44,409 nt of DNA, from NCBI GenBank assembly GCA_035485275.1, contig DATHOE010000045.1:1-44409 (forward strand), read 5' to 3'. The notes under the pieces are model-generated. The model searched no databases. It was given only the letters and a program-made list of their open reading frames with translations, and was not told the DNA's origin. Below are positions 8,777-15,811 of the stretch, piece after piece (the stretch's first letter is position 1; every line of letters begins with the position of its first letter). The DNA comes from DAIDJD01 sp035485275. Its GTDB lineage: Bacteria; Oederibacteriota; JAJYGY01; DAIDJD01. The position numbers and the translations under genes were made by a program.

Positions 8777-10699
8777 ATGACCTTCAAAGCCGTCCGGCCC
8801 CTCCTGCCGCTCCTCCTGCTGCTGGCCAGCCCCCTGCGCGCCTATGTGACCTCGGCCGTGTTCGAATACACCGTGGACGATAAGGCCAGCGTGGCCATCA
8901 ACGGCAGCCCCATCTGTTTCGAGAACAGCAAGAACGAGATCGTGCCGAACAAGTACGTGAGCGACTGGGAGCCCTTCAGCTTCGAGGCCCTGTCCACCTC
9001 CGACGGCAGCCTCGACATGAGCCTCTTCGACCCCTACCACGACAACCTGCTGGCCGTGGAGGACCACGACACCGAGGGCGACCACATCAGCATCGCCTAC
9101 CGCCTCACGGTGAACATCAGCGACGGCGACCCCATCGTGGTCTGGAGCGACCCCAGCCAGGCGAAATTGCTGCACCTGTCCAAAGCCGAGCCCGATCCCG
9201 ACGGCTGGATGCGCCGGGACTTCGACGACTCCTCCTGGATCCCCGCGGTCCGCGGCACGGAGCTCATCTTCCCCTTCGTGGTGTTCCCGCAGCTGCCCGA
9301 CCCACGCCAGCCCGGCGGCGTCGTGCCCCGCTTGTCGCACAATTTCAATCTCAAGACCAACACCCAGGACCACGACCTCTACCGCAGCCACTTCCACTTC
9401 CCCAACCATCCGGCCAAGGTGCAGGCCCTGGTCAACGTGATGGGGAAAAGGGTCGCCGTGCGCCTGGTCCCGGGCCCGGACTCCTCGGACTTGAGCCAGT
9501 TCAACATCCTGGCCTGGCTCCCCAGGGGCATGCAGTTGACGAGCGCGGCGCCGGGATACAAATGGGCCCCCAACCTGCAGCGCCTGTCCTGGAGCTACAA
9601 CCGCGACGACCTGAGGGTCGGCTACGCCAAGATGCCCGCGGAAGCGGTGATGGACGCCTCCGGCTGGAGCCAGGCGGACAAGGCTTTGGGCCCCCCCAAG
9701 GAGGGGAAGACCCGCCGCCAATTGAACGTGTCGAACTACCTGTTCAACCAGGACGGGGCCCGTTTCACGGCCCACCATCCCGGATGGTTCAAGATGGCGC
9801 CGCACGGCGTGGACCTGCGCTGGCGCCCCCAGATCCTGGGGGTCATCTTCCGGGCCCAGATGAAGCTGGGCGGCAAGGACTTCGAGAACCAGACCGACAC
9901 CGACGCCATCTATTTCAACTACTCCATCGACGGCACGGAGCACCAGGCCCTGGCCCGCGACGTGCAGATCAGCCACGACGAGACGGACAACGGCTACTGG
10001 TTCGACGCCTACTACGACGCCAGCGAGGACCGCAAGTGGACATGGGAGGACCTGGACAAGCTGGCCGTGAAGATCGACGCCCGGGCCCCCGGAACGGTCT
10101 CCACCGACATGCTGGCCAGCGTACAGGCCACGGTGAAGTACTACGTCCCCGCGGGAGCCTCGCCCTGGTTCTACGCCCAGGTCACCGACCCGGGCTGCGA
10201 CACCCTGCAGCTGTACACGGCCTCCTTCAGCATCGGCGGGCAATTGCTGACCGACGCCACGGACATCCCCGTCAACCAGCAGCTGTGCGCGCCGACGCCG
10301 GAGCCGACCGCGACGGAAACGCCGATACCGGCGCCGCTCATGGTCATCCCCACGCCCGCGCCCACCGGCGTGTCGCTGCAGGCGGACCTGCGCTTCAGCC
10401 TGGGCAACATGGCGGCCAACCCCAATCCCTTCAACTACGCCGGCACCTTCATCAGCTTCAGCGTGAAGAAGGACGTGGACGTGGCCATGAACGTCTACAG
10501 CGTGGACACGGGCAAGGTCGTGCGCCAGATGAAGGCGACCTCTTTCCACGCCGGGGACAACGACCAGATCTTCTTCGACGCCCAGGACGACCAGGGGAAC
10601 CTGCTGCGCTCGGGCAGCTACCTCTTCGAGCTGGTCGCCACCAAGAACGGGCACAAGGAAACCGCCAATGCGACCTTCCAGTTCAACAGGGGGCAATGA
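8777..10699 (+). CDS. Exported beta-sandwich protein with FlgD-type C-terminal domain
   Basis: 640 residues, starting 2 bases after the preceding stop. A signal peptide ends near LRAYV. The N-terminal part (about 20-190) has features of galactose-binding-like jelly rolls: VDDKASVAINGSP near the start and FDDSSW at about 149-154, the pattern seen in sugar-binding modules of GH2-type enzymes. A second beta-rich part runs to about residue 500. A Pro/Thr linker follows at about 505-530 (TPEPTATETPIPAP), chemically like the stalk of the protein at the window start. The last 95 or so residues form an FlgD-type Ig fold (NPNPFNYAGTFISFSV, VAMNVYSVDTGKVV, RSGSYLFELVA). I infer a secreted or surface carbohydrate-binding component of the same apparatus as the two barrels. 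Binding specificity is not visible. Confidence 0.8.
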   Translation: MTFKAVRPLLPLLLLLASPLRAYVTSAVFEYTVDDKASVAINGSPICFENSKNEIVPNKYVSDWEPFSFEALSTSDGSLDMSLFDPYHDNLLAVEDHDTEGDHISIAYRLTVNISDGDPIVVWSDPSQAKLLHLSKAEPDPDGWMRRDFDDSSWIPAVRGTELIFPFVVFPQLPDPRQPGGVVPRLSHNFNLKTNTQDHDLYRSHFHFPNHPAKVQALVNVMGKRVAVRLVPGPDSSDLSQFNILAWLPRGMQLTSAAPGYKWAPNLQRLSWSYNRDDLRVGYAKMPAEAVMDASGWSQADKALGPPKEGKTRRQLNVSNYLFNQDGARFTAHHPGWFKMAPHGVDLRWRPQILGVIFRAQMKLGGKDFENQTDTDAIYFNYSIDGTEHQALARDVQISHDETDNGYWFDAYYDASEDRKWTWEDLDKLAVKIDARAPGTVSTDMLASVQATVKYYVPAGASPWFYAQVTDPGCDTLQLYTASFSIGGQLLTDATDIPVNQQLCAPTPEPTATETPIPAPLMVIPTPAPTGVSLQADLRFSLGNMAANPNPFNYAGTFISFSVKKDVDVAMNVYSVDTGKVVRQMKATSFHAGDNDQIFFDAQDDQGNLLRSGSYLFELVATKNGHKETANATFQFNRGQ

Positions 10700-10872
10700 T
10701 GATCAAGCGGTGCGTGGCGCTGGCCCTTTTGCTGGCCGCGGCCTTCGTCTTCAGCGGCTGCGCCGGGGTGGTCGAATTCAAGACCCCCCCACAGTTCGAC
10801 CATAAAAAGACGGTCGAGGACCCGCCCGAGGGCATGTTGCGCCCCGGCGAAACCGGGACGCGCCTATGCTGA
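10696..10872 (+). CDS. Small lipoprotein, 58 residues
   Basis: The ATG at 10696 overlaps the upstream stop (ATGA), with a GGGGG run just before it. An alternative ATG directly follows at 10699. The product has a basic N-terminus, a hydrophobic core and lipobox FSGC (Cys22), then about 36 polar residues rich in Pro and charged side chains. It is probably a lipid-anchored subunit or chaperone for the neighbouring envelope proteins. Its stop lies inside the next gene (7-base overlap), so the two are translationally coupled. No family recognised. Confidence 0.75.
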   Translation: MMIKRCVALALLLAAAFVFSGCAGVVEFKTPPQFDHKKTVEDPPEGMLRPGETGTRLC

Positions 10873-11900
10873 GGTCGGCGGCCGCCCTCTTCATCGCGGC
10901 CCTGCTGGCGCCCGCCATGGCGCCGGCCAAGATCTATTACGTGAACCAGGGCGTGAAGTACCACCTGGGGGACGGCCACGCGGTGGCCTCCCATGACGCC
11001 CTGTTCCTGGACGCCTATCCCGTGGTCGGCCCGCGCTGGGTGCAGGCCTTCACCGTGGACCGCGAGGACACGGTGCGGGTGCGCGTCGACCACATCTGGG
11101 GCGTGGACGACTGCGCCTACTGCAAGGACATGATCTTCATCGACGACCGCCCCATGGCGCGCCTGTATGAGGAGAACAACCACGCGGGCTTCGCCACCCC
11201 GCCGCAATTGTCCATGCACGTGGTGCCCGGGCACGTGTACACCCTGCGCATCGAGAGCGAAGGCTCGCCCGGCCCCATCGACGACTTCGCGGTGGAGGGC
11301 GTGGCCGTGGAGTCCGACACCGCCGAGGTCCAGATGCTCCAGCCCGGGCCGGTGATCCTTCAGGCCCAGCAGCCCATGCCGGAGTTCCACGCCCCCGCTC
11401 CGGTGGTGGGGCCCTGCGAAGGCACGAAGGACGCCGGGGACTGGATGCCGCCCGCGGCCCGCAGCCGCGGCACGCTGGCCTGGGACCCGACCCTGGATCC
11501 GGTGCTGTGGCGCCTGAGCGCGCCCTTGGACGCCGGCTCCTTCGCCCGCGTTTTCCTGAAGGTGGATTCCGCCTCCCAGGGCGGCATGGTGGACCAGTTC
11601 TTCGAAGTGCTGCTGGGCGACGCCGGCACGGGCTGGGTGCTCGACTTCGCCCCGGGCCAGACCAAGCCCTTCATGGGCAACGTCAAGGTGGGGGGCCGTT
11701 ACCGCTCCGACCACTTCCAGGTGACGGACTGGAACCAGGGCGGCTGGAACGAATTGCAGGTGGCCCGCTGCCCGGACGGGCAGGGCCGTTTTTGGGTCAA
11801 CGGCAAGGACGTCGGGGTCCCCCTGGCGGTCTCCGACGGCTCCGCTTTCCGCGTGCGCAGCGGCGGACTGAAGGCCGAGGTCGCGGAAAAGCCCTACTAG
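10866..11900 (+). CDS. Exported two-beta-sandwich protein
   Basis: 344 residues; the start overlaps the lipoprotein stop by 7 bases (ATGCTGA). A signal peptide ends near PAMAPAKI. Residues of about 22-160 form a beta-rich module with an unusual CAYC pair (after WGVDD) that could bind metal or form a disulfide. A Pro-rich link follows near 175-190. The C-terminal 150 residues (VLWRLSAPLDAGSFARVFLKV, WNELQVARCPDGQGRFWVNG) have the look of a concanavalin-like or LamG-like jelly roll as in many glycan-binding or 3-keto-disaccharide-hydrolase-type modules. Last gene of the exported-protein operon, followed by a strong terminator. Function inferred only as an envelope or secreted glycan-related component. 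Confidence 0.78.
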   Translation: MLRSAAALFIAALLAPAMAPAKIYYVNQGVKYHLGDGHAVASHDALFLDAYPVVGPRWVQAFTVDREDTVRVRVDHIWGVDDCAYCKDMIFIDDRPMARLYEENNHAGFATPPQLSMHVVPGHVYTLRIESEGSPGPIDDFAVEGVAVESDTAEVQMLQPGPVILQAQQPMPEFHAPAPVVGPCEGTKDAGDWMPPAARSRGTLAWDPTLDPVLWRLSAPLDAGSFARVFLKVDSASQGGMVDQFFEVLLGDAGTGWVLDFAPGQTKPFMGNVKVGGRYRSDHFQVTDWNQGGWNELQVARCPDGQGRFWVNGKDVGVPLAVSDGSAFRVRSGGLKAEVAEKPY

Positions 11901-11934
11901 AAACGGCGCCGCAAACGGAAGCGTCCGCAGGACG

Positions 11935-11969
11935 AAGGCCGCAAATCTTTTGCGGCCTTTTTCTTTTTT
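11935..11969 (+). terminator. Intrinsic terminator of the exported-protein operon
   Basis: Perfect 11-base arms AAGGCCGCAAA (11935-11945) and TTTGCGGCCTT (11949-11959), 3-base loop TCT, then a T-rich tail through 11969. A textbook Rho-independent terminator 34 bases after the stop of the last operon gene. Confidence 0.92.
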
Positions 11970-11993
11970 GAAACGCCAGTCCGCCCACAAACA

Positions 11994-12023
11994 TTGACAA
12001 GGAAGTTAAAAATGAGATTTAAC
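11994..12023 (+). promoter_or_regulatory. Promoter with internal palindrome upstream of the AraC-family gene
   Basis: A perfect -35 TTGACA (11994-11999) with a candidate -10 TTTAAC (12018-12023) at 18-base spacing. Between and over the -10 lies the inverted repeat GTTAAA-N7-TTTAAC (12005-12023), a possible operator for autoregulation. The local AT-richness stands out from the surrounding GC-rich DNA. The -10 match is only moderate. Confidence 0.6.
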
Positions 12024-12081
12024 TATTAGAAAGACTGGGCTATCCTGGTAGGTGCGAAGCTGCCTCCCTAGGACGTCCACG

Positions 12082-12963
12082 ATGAATTTGCAGGCCCCTG
12101 AAGTCAAATACGAGGCGAACGGCCTCAGCAGCATGAAAGAGACCCGGCCGGGGACCTTTCAGCAGAGCCCGCATTCCCATAATGAAATAGAGATCCTGTT
12201 GATAGAACGGGGCCAGGGCGTCTGGCTCATGTCGGGCACCAACACCACCCTCAAAGCCGGTTCCCTCATCGTTTTTTGGGCCGTGCGCCCCCACCAGCTC
12301 ATCAAGGCCAGCGATAACCTGGTCCTGCACTGGCTGACCATGCCGCTGACCGTGTTCGTGGAATGGCGCCTGCCCGAAATTTTCACCAAATCGATCCTGG
12401 CCGGCAGGGTCTTTTTGGAGCCCGACAAGACCATGTTCCCCTTCGACCGGCGCTCCCTGGAGAATTGGCACCGCGACCTGCGCGACCCTGACCAGGAACG
12501 CCAGCGCCTGGCCCTCCTGGAGATCGAAGCCCGTCTGCGGCGCCTGGCCATCACCTTCCACGACGAGAAGGCCCCCCGGGGCCAGGAGCTGTCCACTTCC
12601 GGCACCTTCAACCACCACTACTTCGACAAGATCTCCCAGATCGCGGACTTCGTGTCCAAGAATTTTTCCCAACCCATGCCGGTCGTGGACATCGCCAAGC
12701 ACATCAACATGCACCCGGCCTCGGCCACCAAATTGTTCAAAAAAATCTGCGGCATGAGCCTGATGCAGTACATCACCCAGCACCGTATCTTCCACGCCCA
12801 GCGCCTGCTCATGTCCACGGACATGAAGATCGTCGACGTGGCCCTGGATTCGGGCTACCAGTCCGCCAGCCGTTTTTACGCCGCCTTCAAGGACTTCTGC
12901 GGCCTGTCCCCCCAGGAATACCGCCATTCCGTGCGCAAGCCCGCCATCCCCATCCCGAAGTAA
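12082..12963 (+). CDS. AraC-family (MelR-like) transcriptional regulator
   Basis: 293 residues from the ATG at 12082, preceded by AGGAC; a GTG at 12052 in the same frame is the alternative start. The N-terminal half is a cupin sensor with the MelR-type pattern SHNEIEILLIERGQG and FWAVRPHQLI, the fold that binds a sugar in MelR and AraC. The C-terminal 100 residues hold two helix-turn-helix motifs typical of AraC proteins (VVDIAKHINMHPASATKLFK, then IVDVALDSGYQSASRFYAAFK and GLSPQEYR). MelR-type regulators usually activate carbohydrate genes. The operon of exported glycan-type proteins just upstream is the obvious candidate target, but that is inference. It has its own promoter. Confidence 0.9.
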   Translation: MNLQAPEVKYEANGLSSMKETRPGTFQQSPHSHNEIEILLIERGQGVWLMSGTNTTLKAGSLIVFWAVRPHQLIKASDNLVLHWLTMPLTVFVEWRLPEIFTKSILAGRVFLEPDKTMFPFDRRSLENWHRDLRDPDQERQRLALLEIEARLRRLAITFHDEKAPRGQELSTSGTFNHHYFDKISQIADFVSKNFSQPMPVVDIAKHINMHPASATKLFKKICGMSLMQYITQHRIFHAQRLLMSTDMKIVDVALDSGYQSASRFYAAFKDFCGLSPQEYRHSVRKPAIPIPK

Positions 12964-13007
12964 GCCTAAAAATCCAATCCGCCGCCCCATAAGCGGGGGC
13001 CGCCCGG

Positions 13008-13076
13008 AAAAATGAAAGCGGGGAAACGCTCGCGGGGAGGCCCTCCAGGCCGGTCCCCGTTCCCGTTTCCCCGCTT
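13008..13076 (-). terminator. Terminator for tRNA-Ser (minus strand)
   Basis: Perfect 12-base arms AAGCGGGGAAAC (13016-13027) and GTTTCCCCGCTT (13065-13076) enclose an inner GC-rich hairpin. Read on the minus strand the structure is followed by TTTCATTTTT, so it terminates the tRNA transcript. On the plus strand no T-run follows, so it would be a poor terminator for the AraC gene. Confidence 0.75.
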
Positions 13077-13086
13077 GGCAGGTATT

Positions 13087-13173
13087 CGGAAGGAGTGAGA
13101 TTCGAACTCACGGTGGAGTCGCCCCCACGGCAGATTTCAAGTCTGCTGCCTTAAACCGCTCGGCCATCCTTCC
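13087..13173 (-). tRNA. tRNA-Ser (UGA anticodon)
   Basis: On the minus strand the RNA starts GGAAGGAUGGCC. The 7-bp acceptor stem GGAAGGA/TCCTTCC closes it, with discriminator G at 13087. The anticodon stem is GCAGA/TCTGC and the loop CTTGAAA carries TGA at 13139-13137. A long class II variable arm (GUGGGGGCGACUCCAC region) and the T-arm GTTCGAATC follow, all characteristic of tRNA-Ser reading UCA. The 3' CCA is not encoded (the next bases are AAT). 87 nucleotides without CCA. Confidence 0.97.
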
Positions 13174-13182
13174 AGACGCCTG

Positions 13183-13211
13183 ATTATAGGAGGCCGGGGC
13201 CTGGCTGGCAC
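13183..13211 (-). promoter_or_regulatory. Promoter of tRNA-Ser (minus strand)
   Basis: A perfect -10 TATAAT on the minus strand (ATTATA at 13183-13188 on the plus strand) ends 9 bases before the tRNA 5' end. A -35 GTGCCA (13211-13206, four of six matches) lies 17 bases further upstream. The position fits initiation a few bases before mature tRNA. Confidence 0.75.
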
Positions 13212-13307
13212 CGGCAAAGAAGAGGCTCCGGTGACAGGCCGGCCGGGGCGTGGGACCATGGAACTACGGATGGGGCTGTGGGAGGCCCGCCGGCGGAGGT
13301 CGCTGCC

Positions 13308-14210
13308 ATGCGCATTTTGGTCACGGGAGCCTCGGGATTTTTCGGCCGCCAGGTGGTGGCGGCCCTGGGCCGCAACCGCCACGAGGTGCTCCGGCTGACC
13401 CGCGGCTCCCTGGATCCGGCCGACCCGCGCCTCCTGCATTGGGACCCCTCCAAGGCCCAGATCGACGAACGGGCGGTGCAGGGCCTCGACGCCGTCATCC
13501 ACCTCGCCGGCGAGGGCATAGCCGACGCGCGCTGGTCCGACGCCTACAAGCAAAGGCTGCGCGACAGCCGCATCCTCGGCACCCGGCTCCTGGTGGACGC
13601 CCTGGCCGCCCAGGCCGCCAAGCCCAGGGTCCTTTTGGCGGCCTCAGCCGTGGGCTATTACGGCGACCGCGGCTCCGAGGAGCTGTCCGAAAGCAGCCGG
13701 CCCGGCGCGGGCTTTTTGGCCTCCTTGTGCGTGGACTGGGAAGCGGAGACCGCCAGGGCCGCGGCCTTGGGCCTGCGCGTGGTGCAGATGCGCCTGGGCG
13801 TGGTCCTGGGCCTCGGCGGCGGCGTGCTGAAAAAGACGGCCACCCCCTTCAAGATGGGCCTGGGGGGCAAGCTGGGGAACGGCCGCCAATGGATGAGCTG
13901 GATCGCGGCCCCGGACGCGGTGCGGGCCCTGCTGCTGTTCCTGGAGCGGGAGCGCTGCTCCGGCGCCTACAACCTGTGCTCGCCCAATCCGGTGACGAAC
14001 GCCCAATACACCCAGAGCCTGCGCCGGGCCTTCAACCGCCCGGCCCTCATGCCCGTCCCGGCCTTCGTCCTGCGCCTTGCCTTCGGCGAGATGGCCGACT
14101 CCCTGCTGCTGGCCAGCCAGAAGGTCCTGCCCCTGCGCCTGAAAGGCGAGGGCTTCACCTGGGGCATGCCCTACGTGGGCGAGGCCCTGAACCGCCTGCT
14201 GCAGGACTGA
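13308..14210 (+). CDS. TIGR01777-family NAD(P)-binding epimerase (YfcH-like)
   Basis: 300 residues, the usual family length, from the ATG at 13308 behind a good GGAGGT (13295-13300). An N-terminal Rossmann motif (ILVTGASGFFGRQ, Gly7/10/13), then HLAGEGIADARW, SAVGYYGDRG and the C-terminal DUF1731-type segment (MPVPAFVLRLAFGEMADSLL) define the YfcH/SDR39U1 group of extended short-chain dehydrogenases. The active-site Tyr is in SAVGYYG. The physiological substrate of the family is unsettled. It stands alone between the tRNA and tyrS; the gap to tyrS is about 90 bases, so the two may be cotranscribed. Confidence 0.92.
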   Translation: MRILVTGASGFFGRQVVAALGRNRHEVLRLTRGSLDPADPRLLHWDPSKAQIDERAVQGLDAVIHLAGEGIADARWSDAYKQRLRDSRILGTRLLVDALAAQAAKPRVLLAASAVGYYGDRGSEELSESSRPGAGFLASLCVDWEAETARAAALGLRVVQMRLGVVLGLGGGVLKKTATPFKMGLGGKLGNGRQWMSWIAAPDAVRALLLFLERERCSGAYNLCSPNPVTNAQYTQSLRRAFNRPALMPVPAFVLRLAFGEMADSLLLASQKVLPLRLKGEGFTWGMPYVGEALNRLLQD

Positions 14211-14301
14211 GGCGCCCATGCCGTAGCGCCTTGAAAAAACGCGGCGCCTTGGCGATAGTGCTCTTGCCCCTTCCCGACCCCTTTGACCTCCGGACGCACG
14301 C

Positions 14302-15621
14302 GTGCCCTTTGATCCCGCCGCCCTTGAAGCCCGCCTTTCGGCCCCCCTTCCCGACCTCTCGGCCCTGGGTGCCCAGGAACAGTTCGACCTGATCGCGTCC
14401 AAGGCGGCCGCGGGCGAAAGCATCGTCACGCGCGCCGGCCTGCTGGAGCGCCTGAGGGAGAGCAAGGCCAAGGGGCGGCCCCTGCGCTTCAAGCTGGGCA
14501 TCGACGCCACCACCGCCTCGATCCACATCGGCCACGCCATCCCCCTGATCAACCTGCGCCGCATTTTGAAGATGGGCCACCACCTGGACCTGATTTTCGG
14601 CGACTTCACGGCCATGGTGGGCGACGCCGCCGGCCGCATGGAGGAGCGCCCCGCCCTGAGCGCCGAACAGGTGCGGGCCAACGTGGCCACCTACGCGGCC
14701 CAGGCCGGCCGGGTGCTGGACCTGAACGCGCCCGGCGTCAGCGTCCACTACAACAGCGCCTGGCTGGGCAAGCTCACGCTCTCGGACTGGCTGAAGGTCA
14801 CCAAGGGCGTGGGGGTCAGCGCCCTGCTGCAGCGCGAGGACTTCCGCAAGCGCATGGAGGCCGGGCTGCCCCTGAGCCTGGCCGAGGCGGAGTACGCCCT
14901 GCTCATGGGCTACGATTCCGTGACCCTGAAAAGCGACGTGGAAGTGGGCGGCATGGACCAGTTCCTGAACTTCCATTTCTGCCGCAACCTCATGGAGGCC
15001 GCGGGCCAGGCGCCGGAGAGCTTCGTGTGCTTCGACATGCTGCCAGGCACCACCGGCGAGCGCGACGAGCAGGGCCGGCTCAAGAAAATGTCCAAGACCG
15101 GCGGCAACCACATCGCCCTGGCCTCCCCGGCCGAGGACCACTACGGAAAGGTCCTGTCCGTGCCCGACGAGGTCATGTGGATCTGGTACCGGGAGCTCAC
15201 CGAGATCACCGCGGAGGAGTTGGGGGGGCTGAAGCAGGCGGTGGCTTCGGGCGCGCTGCATCCCAAGGAGGCCAAGCGCCTGCTGGCGCGCCTGGTGGTG
15301 GCCCTCTTCAACGGCCATGACCAGGCGGTCGTGCGCCAGGCCGAGGCGGCCTTTGACCAGAAATTCGGCGCGGCCAAGGTGCTGGTGCCGGAGGACACCA
15401 AGGCCGTGGCCCTGGCGGGCCCCAAGGTCCTGGACGCCCTGCGCTCCGCCACGGGCGAGAGCGCCAACCAGCTGCGGCGCCTGGCGCAGCAAAAGGGCCT
15501 GCAGATCCTGGAGGGCGGGGAGTACCTGCCCCTGGCCGAGGAGCGCCTGGCTGAGGAGTCAGGGTTTTTGGCGGGGCGGGTGCTGAAGATCGGAAAGCGC
15601 CAATACTTCAAGTTCAACTGA
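14302..15621 (+). CDS. tyrS: Tyrosyl-tRNA synthetase
   Basis: 439 residues with a GTG start at 14302; no strong ribosome site is visible, only CCTCCGGA upstream. Class I signature HIGH is at residues 75-78, followed by FGDFTAMVGDAAGR, the tyrosine and tRNA site motif VGGMDQFLN, and KMSK at 262-265. A C-terminal S4-like RNA-binding domain occupies about 375-439 (VLKIGKRQYFKFN at the end). The motif set matches the TyrZ-like/bacterial TyrS branch with the extended GDxTAxxGD segment. It charges tRNA-Tyr in the cytoplasm. The gene stands next to the convergent trehalose operon, with no clear terminator in between. Confidence 0.95.
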   Translation: MPFDPAALEARLSAPLPDLSALGAQEQFDLIASKAAAGESIVTRAGLLERLRESKAKGRPLRFKLGIDATTASIHIGHAIPLINLRRILKMGHHLDLIFGDFTAMVGDAAGRMEERPALSAEQVRANVATYAAQAGRVLDLNAPGVSVHYNSAWLGKLTLSDWLKVTKGVGVSALLQREDFRKRMEAGLPLSLAEAEYALLMGYDSVTLKSDVEVGGMDQFLNFHFCRNLMEAAGQAPESFVCFDMLPGTTGERDEQGRLKKMSKTGGNHIALASPAEDHYGKVLSVPDEVMWIWYRELTEITAEELGGLKQAVASGALHPKEAKRLLARLVVALFNGHDQAVVRQAEAAFDQKFGAAKVLVPEDTKAVALAGPKVLDALRSATGESANQLRRLAQQKGLQILEGGEYLPLAEERLAEESGFLAGRVLKIGKRQYFKFN

Positions 15622-15811
15622 TTTTTTTCGGCATAGAGCGGAGTCTGCGGACCCGATTGCCTTGTTGTTTGCGCTTTTTTTTGGATTGCGGCGTTTTTTC
15701 CCCGGGGCCGGGCCCCGCCAGGACCGGGGGCAGGCCCAGGACACCCGCGGCGAAATGCGTGGCCGCCGCCGCCGCCCAGTAATCGCCAGCCCGCGCCCGG
15801 CGCCGGGCCAT
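15614..15811 (-). CDS. Doubtful small ORF, 65 residues, hydrophobic then basic
   Basis: Read on the minus strand, an ATG at 15811-15809 overlaps the GH15 stop as TGATG, a junction type used elsewhere in this window. The frame runs 65 codons and ends inside the 3' end of tyrS (8-base overlap). The product would have an Ala/Gly/Leu-rich segment able to span a membrane (YWAAAAATHFAAGVLGL) and a strongly basic tail (SKKKRKQQGNRVRR). No ribosome site beyond coupling and no family were recognised. It occupies the otherwise featureless interval 15622-15810, so it may be either a real small membrane protein or chance. Confidence 0.25.
   Translation of the reverse strand: MARRRARAGDYWAAAAATHFAAGVLGLPPVLAGPGPGEKTPQSKKKRKQQGNRVRRLRSMPKKIS

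Noticed and set aside
8330..10696. A 788-codon open frame antisense to the FlgD-type protein, and similar long antisense frames at 4754-6238, 30845-32971 and 1181-2509
   Set aside because: Their products are Val/Gly/His/Gln/Arg-rich low-complexity sequences with no family look. They are the usual mirror frames of high-GC genes; the sense-strand genes have signals, motifs and coupling.
13278..13307. Alternative earlier start for the TIGR01777 protein
   Set aside because: It would add ten residues before the Rossmann strand and place the good GGAGGT site inside the gene.
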